Assembly: GCA_021199145.1 (NCBI GenBank)
Contig: JAJQIP010000093.1
Location: 1-5,306, forward strand
Reading direction: 5' to 3'
Source: Porphyromonadaceae bacterium
GTDB taxonomy: Bacteria; Bacteroidota; Bacteroidia; Bacteroidales; UBA11471
DNA length: 5,306 bases
Shown here: piece by piece, positions 1 to 3,731 of the stretch
How positions within the stretch are numbered: position 1 is the first letter of the stretch
Layout of the letters: each line of letters opens with the position of its first letter
Made by a program: the position numbers and the translations under genes
Notes under the pieces: model-generated
What the model was told of the DNA's origin: nothing
The model's database searches: none
Seen by the model: only the letters and a program-made list of their open reading frames with translations

Positions 1-1005
1 AACGTGATTGGCCTGGCCTTCTTCGACGACGACCTTTCGCCCAGACAATTGAAAAATATCGAAGAGGCCCTTCAGATAAAGATTCTCGACCGCACCAACC
101 TCATTCTCGATATTTTCGCCAAACGGGCCCAGACGGCACACGCCAGGACGCAAGTCGAACTGGCCCAATATCAATATCTCATGCCCCGCCTGACCCGTCT
201 GTGGACCCACCTCGAACGGCAACGGGGCGGTATCGGCATGCGGGGTCCCGGGGAGACGCAAATAGAGACCGACCGCCGTATCGTCCTCGACAAAATCGCC
301 CTGCTCAAAGAGGAGTTGAAGCATATCGAGCGACAAAAGACCACCCAACGCAAAAATCGGGGAAACATGGTGCGTGTCGCTCTCGTGGGGTACACCAATG
401 TGGGAAAATCGACCTTGATGAATCTGTTGAGCAAATCGGATGTCTTTGCCGAGAACAAGCTCTTCGCCACCCTTGACACGACTGTCCGGAAGGTCATTAT
501 CGACAACCTGCCCTTCCTTCTTACCGATACGGTGGGATTTATCCGCAAACTCCCGACCCACCTGGTCGAGTCGTTCAAGTCGACCCTCGACGAGGTGCGT
601 GAAGCCGACCTTCTGTTGCACGTTGTCGACATTTCACACCCCAGTTTTGAGGAGCAGATTGATGTGGTCAACAAGGCCCTGCACGAGGTTTGCGATGCGG
701 CCGAAAAGCCCATGATTCTCGTGTTCAACAAAATCGATGCCTACAAACATATCCCGAAAGAGCCGGACGACCTGACCCCTCCCACCCGTGAAAACACCCC
801 GCTTTCGGAGTTGAAGGAGTCGTGGATCTCCCGGATGCACGAGAACTGCATTTTCATTTCGGCCCGAACCCAAGAGAACATCGAGGAGTTGAAACAGCTC
901 TTGTACCAACGGGTAAAAGAGATTCACATCAGCCGTTTCCCCTACAACAACTTCCTCTATACCAAATACGACTCCCTTGAAGAGAACGAAGACACCCATA
1001 AATGA
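1..1005 (+). CDS. hflX: GTPase HflX, 5'-truncated by window edge
   Basis: HflX is a translational GTPase of the OBG-HflX group that binds the 50S subunit and splits stalled or stress-inactivated ribosomes. The visible protein, numbered from the GTG at position 4, shows the family in order. The end of the N-terminal HflX domain comes first (DDDLSPRQ at 8-15, DRTNLILDIFAKRA at 29-42, QVELAQYQYLMPRL at 50-63). The glycine-rich linker GGIGMRGPGETQIETDRR (75-92) leads into a basic helical stretch. The G domain follows: G1 GYTNVGKST (129-137), switch I around FATLDTT (154-160), G3 DTVGF (175-179), G4 NKID (242-245) and G5 SAR (286-288). Bacterial HflX proteins are usually about 400 residues, so some 70-90 N-terminal residues lie outside the window, and the GTG at 4 is internal rather than a real start. 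All nucleotide-binding motifs are intact. The gene ends with TGA 7 nt before the thioesterase gene, suggesting one transcript. Confidence 0.96.
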   Translation, partial: NVIGLAFFDDDLSPRQLKNIEEALQIKILDRTNLILDIFAKRAQTAHARTQVELAQYQYLMPRLTRLWTHLERQRGGIGMRGPGETQIETDRRIVLDKIALLKEELKHIERQKTTQRKNRGNMVRVALVGYTNVGKSTLMNLLSKSDVFAENKLFATLDTTVRKVIIDNLPFLLTDTVGFIRKLPTHLVESFKSTLDEVREADLLLHVVDISHPSFEEQIDVVNKALHEVCDAAEKPMILVFNKIDAYKHIPKEPDDLTPPTRENTPLSELKESWISRMHENCIFISARTQENIEELKQLLYQRVKEIHISRFPYNNFLYTKYDSLEENEDTHK

Positions 1006-1012
1006 TTCGGTT

Positions 1013-1423
1013 ATGGAAAAACCCGCCTACATCCACGAAACGGAACTGAAAGTACGTGACTACGAATGTGACCTGCAAGGCATCGTCAACAATGCCAATT
1101 ACCTGCACTATATGGAGCATGCCCGTCACGAATTTCTGCTGAGTGCGGGGAAAAGCTTCTCCGACCTGCACGAGCAAGGCATCGAGTGTGTCGTGCGCCG
1201 CATCGAGATAGAGTATCGTGTCTCCTTGCGAAGCAAGGATGTGGCGGTATGCCGTCTCTACCTTCGTCGGGAAGGGCCGAAATATATCTTTTACCAGGAC
1301 ATCTATCGGAAAGCCGACGGCAGACTCTGCACTCGGGGGAAGGTGGAGTGTATCGTCACCATCCGAGGCCGTGTCACCCGAGGAGACGAACTGGAAAGCT
1401 ATTTTAAAGCGTACCTCAACTGA
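1013..1423 (+). CDS. Acyl-CoA thioesterase, YbgC/FadM-like hotdog fold
   Basis: This predicted 136-residue cytoplasmic protein belongs to the 4-hydroxybenzoyl-CoA thioesterase (4HBT) branch of the hotdog superfamily, which hydrolyses acyl-CoA thioesters to free acid and CoA. The family signature lies near the N-terminus: VRDYECDLQGIVNNANYL (14-31) followed by HYMEHAR. The Asp in CDLQG (residue 20) aligns with the catalytic Asp of E. coli YbgC, and the following G-x-V-x-x-x-x-Y-L is the usual start of the hotdog helix. The length is typical for a single-domain member. I chose the ATG at 1013 because the only earlier in-frame candidate is a TTG at 977, inside hflX. With that ATG the protein begins a few residues before the first strand, as homologues do. 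There is no clear Shine-Dalgarno sequence, which is normal for Bacteroidota. It sits 7 nt after hflX and 8 nt before dprA. The acyl substrate cannot be read from the sequence. Confidence 0.9.
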   Translation: MEKPAYIHETELKVRDYECDLQGIVNNANYLHYMEHARHEFLLSAGKSFSDLHEQGIECVVRRIEIEYRVSLRSKDVAVCRLYLRREGPKYIFYQDIYRKADGRLCTRGKVECIVTIRGRVTRGDELESYFKAYLN

Positions 1424-1431
1424 TTTCGCCC

Positions 1432-2547
1432 ATGATTCCGTCAGAGACCCTCCGCCAAGCCATCGCCCTCTCCCAGATGAAAGGGATGAACCGCTCCATC
1501 GCCGAGAAGCTGTTGCAGAGTTGCGGCGACCTCTCCACGCTCTTCTCGGAGTCGCCGGCCACCTGGCGTTCCATTGCCGGGGTCAACCCCTCCCTCTTCG
1601 ATGAGGCGAGCCGGCAAAAGGGGTTGGAGATAGCGGACAAGGAACTGCCCTTTATCGAAAAGGAGGGCATCTCTCCGCTCTTTATCACCGAGGCGGACTA
1701 TCCTGCACGGTTGCGGGAGTGTACCGACGCTCCCCTTATGCTCTATTTCAAGGGAAACGGAACGGTCAATCCGCCCCATGCCCTGAGCATTGTCGGAACC
1801 CGACATGCCACCTCCTACGGACGGGACTTCTGCGCCAACCTTATCGCCCAATTGGCACAGGCCGTTCCGCAACTGACCATTGTCAGCGGTATGGCCTACG
1901 GGATAGACATCTGCGCCCATCGGGAAGCCCTGAAGAACGACCTGCCCACCATCGGGGTCCTGGCCCACGGCCTGCAAACCCTCTACCCCTCGGCACACCG
2001 GTTTACGGCCAAAGAGGCGGAAGAGAGGGGCGGACTCCTCACCGAATATACGTCACAACAATCCCTCCTGAAAGTGAACTTTGTGGCCCGTAACCGCATC
2101 ATAGCGGGCCTGACTGAGGCGACAGTGGTGGTGGAATCGGCTGAAAAGGGAGGGGCGCTCATCACGGCCCACCTTGCCCAGGACTACAACCGAGAGGTTT
2201 TCGCCCTGCCTGGCAACATCCACCAAGAGACCTCTCGGGGGTGCAACTGTCTCATCCGGGACAATATCGCCGCTATGGTCACGTCGGCGGAAGATATTCT
2301 CACGACTTTGGGATGGGAAAGTGCGGCAAGCTCCGGTAACGCCCCGCAAGCCGACCTCTTCCCCGACCTCTCCGAAAAAGAGGCTCTTCTGCTCAAGCTG
2401 TTGCACGAAGAGGGGGATATGCAGATTAACCTGCTCACCGTCAAGGCCGGCCTCTCTTCGGGAGAGGTGCTCTCCACCCTGTTGGAAATGGAATTCAAAG
2501 GACTCGTCCGGACCCTACCGGGCGGGATATTCGGAGCCATCCGATAG
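1432..2547 (+). CDS. dprA: DNA-processing protein DprA (Smf family)
   Basis: DprA binds incoming single-stranded DNA during natural transformation and loads RecA on it; it is also widely kept in species not known to be competent. The 371-residue product has the full three-part architecture. An N-terminal helix-hairpin-helix/SAM-like region (about 8-60) precedes the Rossmann-like DprA core. Core motifs are LSIVGTRHATSYG (118-130), SGMAYGIDICAHREAL (152-167), GVLAHGLQTLYPSAH (175-189), GGLLTEY (200-206), the signature FVARNRIIAGLTEATVV (217-233) and KGGALITAHLAQ (239-250). REVFALPGNI (254-263) and GCNCLIRDN (270-278) follow. A C-terminal winged-helix domain (about 312-371) matches the DprA_WH module. 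No key motif is missing. One small departure is KGGALIT where SGSLIT or SGALIT is more usual. The gene follows the thioesterase by 8 nt, so it is probably translated from the hflX transcript. Its last 33 nt overlap the convergent acetyltransferase gene. Confidence 0.96.
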   Translation: MIPSETLRQAIALSQMKGMNRSIAEKLLQSCGDLSTLFSESPATWRSIAGVNPSLFDEASRQKGLEIADKELPFIEKEGISPLFITEADYPARLRECTDAPLMLYFKGNGTVNPPHALSIVGTRHATSYGRDFCANLIAQLAQAVPQLTIVSGMAYGIDICAHREALKNDLPTIGVLAHGLQTLYPSAHRFTAKEAEERGGLLTEYTSQQSLLKVNFVARNRIIAGLTEATVVVESAEKGGALITAHLAQDYNREVFALPGNIHQETSRGCNCLIRDNIAAMVTSAEDILTTLGWESAASSGNAPQADLFPDLSEKEALLLKLLHEEGDMQINLLTVKAGLSSGEVLSTLLEMEFKGLVRTLPGGIFGAIR

Positions 2548-3120
2548 GGAAACCCCGTAAACCTTCTCGTATAACCGCTGCCGCACGTAGGAGAAATAGG
2601 CCGAAAAGCCCTCACTCCCCACCGCCACAGGAGCGGCATAGAACATCAGGGAAAGTTCCACCGGTCGGGAAGTCTCGGAGTAAGCAGGCTGGCTATAGGG
2701 AAGTTCAGATCGTACAAATCCCAAACGGCGGTAAAAGCCGATGCGCCGCCGTGCCTGCGCCTCCAAGGGCGGCTCCACCTCCAAGACCATAGGACGGGAA
2801 AGCTCGGCACACAAAGTCCGCAACGCCACCGAGCCGTATCCTTTTCCCCGTTGCTCCGCAGCTACGGCAAAATGTTCGATGTAGAGTAGGTCACTCCACG
2901 ACCAATACGATATAAATCCTATCGGATTTTCCCCTTCACACAAGAGGTAGAGGTGAAATGCTTCGGAGCGGGACAACAGCCGGAGCAACTGCGCCCAAGG
3001 ACGTTGCTCATTCCGAGGGAATGAGGCCTCGTACAACCGCCTGACATACGACAGAGAAGCTCTGTCTGGCCTCTTCACCGATTGGAAGTCCAAATTCACG
3101 TCCGATTTGTTTTTCGACAA
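2515..3120 (-). CDS. GNAT-family N-acetyltransferase
   Basis: The predicted protein has up to 201 residues with the GCN5-related N-acetyltransferase fold, which transfers acetyl from acetyl-CoA to an amine. Visible landmarks, numbered from the TTG at 3120, are the N-terminal LYEASFPRNEQRPW (29-42), strand beta-4 LYIEHFAV (79-86), the acetyl-CoA pyrophosphate-binding motif EQRGKGYG (89-96, fitting Q/R-x-x-G-x-G/A), beta-5 PMVLEVE (110-116) and motif B GFYRRLGF (128-135). The fold is complete. The acceptor is unknown; the opening resembles small-molecule acetyltransferases of Bacteroidales rather than RimI-type protein acetylases. No ATG is available near the 5' end. The most upstream possible start is the TTG at 3118-3120, but that TTG forms the end of a TAnnTTTG promoter box. 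The true start may therefore be GTG 3097-3099 or GTG 3076-3078, trimming 7 or 14 residues. The 3' end overlaps dprA by 33 bp, tail to tail. Confidence 0.87.
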   Translation of the reverse strand: MSKNKSDVNLDFQSVKRPDRASLSYVRRLYEASFPRNEQRPWAQLLRLLSRSEAFHLYLLCEGENPIGFISYWSWSDLLYIEHFAVAAEQRGKGYGSVALRTLCAELSRPMVLEVEPPLEAQARRRIGFYRRLGFVRSELPYSQPAYSETSRPVELSLMFYAAPVAVGSEGFSAYFSYVRQRLYEKVYGVSLSDGSEYPAR

Positions 3121-3125
3121 AGATA
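3118..3125 (-). promoter_or_regulatory. Bacteroidota -7 promoter element (TATCTTTG)
   Basis: Read on the minus strand this octamer is TATCTTTG, an exact match to the TAnnTTTG -7 consensus used by the primary sigma factor of Bacteroidota. It sits at the 5' edge of the acetyltransferase reading frame. A matching -33 TTTG-type element about 20 nt upstream is not evident (the position reads close to ACGG), so the promoter would be half-consensus. A start site a few bases downstream, near 3111-3113, would leave a leader of only about 13-36 nt to the GTG candidates. This is inference from the motif alone. Confidence 0.5.
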
Positions 3126-3141
3126 CGATTTTCGAGGTATT

Positions 3142-3160
3142 TTTCCCGTACGATGGGAAA
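3142..3160. repeat. Small inverted repeat upstream of acetyltransferase
   Basis: TTTCCC and GGGAAA form a perfect 6-bp inverted repeat separated by 7 nt (GTACGAT). It lies some 17-35 bp upstream of the candidate -7 box, where a regulator or RNA polymerase would contact DNA, so it could be an operator. A 6-bp inverted repeat can also arise by chance, so this is a weak call. Confidence 0.3.
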
Positions 3161-3203
3161 GAGGTAAGGGGTGATACTGGGGATTGACGTTTTTCGATTT
3201 AGT

Positions 3204-3263
3204 GTGTTTACACTTAACCATATCCGATATAAAGCGTTTGCACAAACCTGTTTCGATTTAAGG
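3204..3263. repeat. Two ~30-bp tandem subrepeats
   Basis: Units start at 3204 (GTGTTTACACTTAACC...) and 3234 (GCGTTTGCACAAACC...), exactly 30 bp apart. Both carry a CGAT core at the same relative position, preceded by ATC or TTT. A further degenerate unit is visible just upstream, with TTTCGATTTA at 3192-3201. Confidence 0.7.
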
Positions 3264-3267
3264 AAGC

Positions 3268-3284
3268 CCCTGCCGGAGGCAGGG
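3268..3284. repeat. Short hairpin 1 (7-bp stem, 3-nt loop)
   Basis: CCCTGCC pairs with GGCAGGG around a GGA loop. It is followed by GAGAGAGG and precedes the first long palindrome by about 24 nt. It occupies the same relative position as the hairpins at 3373-3387 and 3561-3577. Confidence 0.75.
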
Positions 3285-3308
3285 AGAGAGGTATTGGTTT
3301 TGTTGAGT

Positions 3309-3349
3309 TGGGAGTAAAGGTGCCACACAATGTGGCACCTTTACTCCCA
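3309..3349. repeat. Long palindrome 1 (19-bp perfect stem)
   Basis: The arms 3309-3327 and 3331-3349 are perfectly complementary, with core GGGAGTAAAGGTGCCACA and its complement, and the loop is CAA. Four bases later on the plus strand comes a run of six T (3354-3359), so RNA read left to right would form a textbook intrinsic terminator. The right border continues TTTTTTACGGAAATAACG, matching the borders of the other two palindromes, although the arm sequences are unrelated to theirs. Confidence 0.85.
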
Positions 3350-3359
3350 CATATTTTTT
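3310..3359 (+). terminator. Terminator-like hairpin plus T-run, plus-strand sense
   Basis: The 18-19 bp perfect stem of long palindrome 1 is followed by ACATA and then six T. The shape fits a rho-independent terminator for plus-strand transcripts. However, no plus-strand gene ends nearby: dprA ends almost 760 bp upstream and both flanking genes run on the minus strand. It could stop antisense transcription or simply be part of the repeat. On the minus strand no T-run follows the stem. Confidence 0.4.
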
Positions 3360-3372
3360 ACGGAAATAACGC

Positions 3373-3387
3373 CCCCTCTTCGAGGGG
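3373..3387. repeat. Short hairpin 2 (6-bp stem, 3-nt loop)
   Basis: CCCCTC pairs with GAGGGG around a TTC loop. The position in the module corresponds to hairpins 1 and 3, but the stem sequence is different and still fully paired. GAGAGAGG overlaps and follows its right arm, as in the other copies. Confidence 0.7.
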
Positions 3388-3412
3388 AGAGAGGAATGAG
3401 GATATTAGGTAA

Positions 3413-3447
3413 GCGAGAGAGGGGCGCAAAAAGCGCCCCTCTCTCGC
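3413..3447. repeat. Long palindrome 2 (15-bp perfect stem)
   Basis: GCGAGAGAGGGGCGC (3413-3427) pairs perfectly with 3433-3447 around an AAAAA loop. The outer eight pairs (GCGAGAGA) and more than 25 bp of flank on both sides are shared with palindrome 3, while the inner core GGGGCGC/GCGCCCC is different. The following TCTTTTACGG is only a weak T-run. Confidence 0.9.
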
Positions 3448-3467
3448 AACAATCTTTTACGGAGATA

Positions 3468-3556
3468 GCGTTTGCTCTTAACACTATTCGATACAGAGCG
3501 TTTGCGCTTAACCATATCCGATACAAAGATTCGCACAAACCTGTTTCGATTTAAGG
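3468..3556. repeat. Three ~30-bp tandem subrepeats
   Basis: Units start at 3468 (GCGTTTGCTCTTAAC...), 3498 (GCGTTTGCGCTTAACC...) and 3528 (GATTCGCACAAACC..., one base short). The first two are 30 bp apart and differ at only a few positions. Because 30 bp is ten codons, open frames across them read as ten-residue peptide repeats on both strands. Confidence 0.8.
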
Positions 3557-3584
3557 AAACCCCTGCCGAAGGCAGGGAGAGAGG
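3498..3584. repeat. Duplicated block, copy B
   Basis: This is the second copy of the 3204-3291 block. It keeps the order of subrepeat, TGTTTCGATTTAAGG line and short hairpin, and carries GATTCGC where copy A has GCGTTTGC. Homologous positions are offset by 293-294 bp. It leads into the third long palindrome. Confidence 0.85.
3561..3577. repeat. Short hairpin 3 (7-bp stem, 3-nt loop)
   Basis: CCCTGCC pairs with GGCAGGG around a GAA loop. It is identical to hairpin 1 except for one loop base and is followed by GAGAGAGG and the spacer to the third long palindrome. Confidence 0.75.
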
Positions 3585-3602
3585 AATGAGGATATTAGGT
3601 AA

Positions 3603-3639
3603 GCGAGAGAAGGGTTGCAGTATGCAACCCTTCTCTCGC
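3603..3639. repeat. Long palindrome 3 (17-bp perfect stem)
   Basis: GCGAGAGAAGGGTTGCA (3603-3619) pairs perfectly with 3623-3639 around a GTA loop. It shares the GCGAGAGA outer stem and the borders with palindrome 2, but the inner arm is AGGGTTGCA instead of GGGGCGC. It lies about 93-130 bp beyond the lipoprotein stop codon and would be in that gene's 3' untranslated RNA if transcription runs through; no strong T-run follows on the minus strand. Confidence 0.9.
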
Positions 3640-3659
3640 AACAATCTTTTACGGGGATA

Positions 3660-3731
3660 GCGTTTGCACCTAACAATATTCGAGACAAAACGTTTGCGAT
3701 AGCAAACTTGGCTCTGATCTCGCTTGCACAG
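3660..3731. repeat. Degenerate ~30-bp subrepeats abutting lipoprotein stop
   Basis: A unit starts at 3660 (GCGTTTGCACCTAAC...), a second degenerate one at 3690 (ACGTTTGCGATAGC...), and a third trace at 3720 (TCGCTTGCAC). The series keeps the 30-bp spacing and reaches the lipoprotein stop codon at 3732-3734. It is more diverged than the arrays to its left. Confidence 0.6.
3692..3707. repeat. Hairpin just downstream of lipoprotein gene
   Basis: GTTTGC and GCAAAC form a 6-bp perfect stem with a 4-nt loop (GATA on the plus strand, TATC on the minus strand). It starts about 25 nt past the lipoprotein stop codon and is created inside a degenerate 30-bp subrepeat. A weak terminator for the lipoprotein gene is possible: GTTTTG follows on the minus strand, which is a poor T-run. 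Confidence 0.4.

Larger units (their letters stand above)
3204..3291. repeat. Duplicated block, copy A
   Basis: This 88-bp block is nearly the same as 3498-3584, with about nine differences including one single-base gap. It contains one GTGTTTAC-led subrepeat, one GCGTTTGCAC-led subrepeat with TGTTTCGATTTAAGG, and the CCCTGCC/GGCAGGG hairpin. After the shared GAGAGAGG the two copies diverge gradually on the way to different long palindromes. Confidence 0.85.
3189..3731. repeat. Composite intergenic repeat with three variable-core palindromes
   Basis: This gene-free stretch is built of recurring modules. Module 1 is a ~30-bp tandem subrepeat (GCGTTTGC, then CTTAAC, then TATCCGATACAAA or close variants). 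Module 2 is a line beginning ACAAACCTGTTTCGATTTAAGG. Module 3 is a short hairpin of CCCTGCC type. Module 4 is a GAGAGAGG-led spacer of about 25-35 nt. Module 5 is a long perfect palindrome. Module 6 is a right border containing TTTTACGG and ATAGCG that leads back to module 1. Long palindromes are centred near 3329, 3430 and 3621. The module series runs right up to the lipoprotein stop codon at 3732-3734. Base composition is lower in GC than the flanking housekeeping genes. Open frames on both strands cross it, but they consist of the repeats themselves. I see no transposase, integrase or reverse transcriptase in the window. It could be a non-autonomous mobile repeat, a REP/BIME-like element, or a structured 3' untranslated region or small RNA. 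I do not recognise a named family. Confidence 0.85.

Noticed and set aside
171..999. Long minus-strand open frames antisense to hflX
   Set aside because: They are antisense shadows of a gene with intact GTPase motifs, caused by its codon composition; no domain is recognisable in them.
977..1012. Upstream TTG start for the thioesterase
   Set aside because: It lies inside hflX and would add a 12-residue charged extension ahead of a well-placed ATG at 1013.
1441..2639. Minus- and plus-strand open frames overlapping dprA, including a 151-residue frame at 2184-2639
   Set aside because: They are out-of-frame readings of dprA and the acetyltransferase gene, both of which carry full family motifs in their own frames.
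3008..3328. 106-residue minus-strand open frame overlapping the acetyltransferase 5' end
   Set aside because: Its beginning is the palindrome and 30-bp repeat translated, its end lies antiparallel-frame to a convincing GNAT gene, and it shows no recognisable domain.
3309..3349. tRNA or attC-like recombination site
   Set aside because: The structure is a single perfect hairpin with a 3-nt loop; it lacks a cloverleaf, CCA context, R/L boxes or extrahelical bases.
3330..3554. 74-residue plus-strand open frame in the repeat region
   Set aside because: It starts in the loop of long palindrome 1 and consists of hairpin and tandem-repeat sequence; the opposite strand is open over the same region, as expected for in-phase 30-bp repeats.
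3190..3731. CRISPR array
   Set aside because: Repeats are about 30 bp but directly abut one another without unique spacers, are degenerate, and no cas gene is present.
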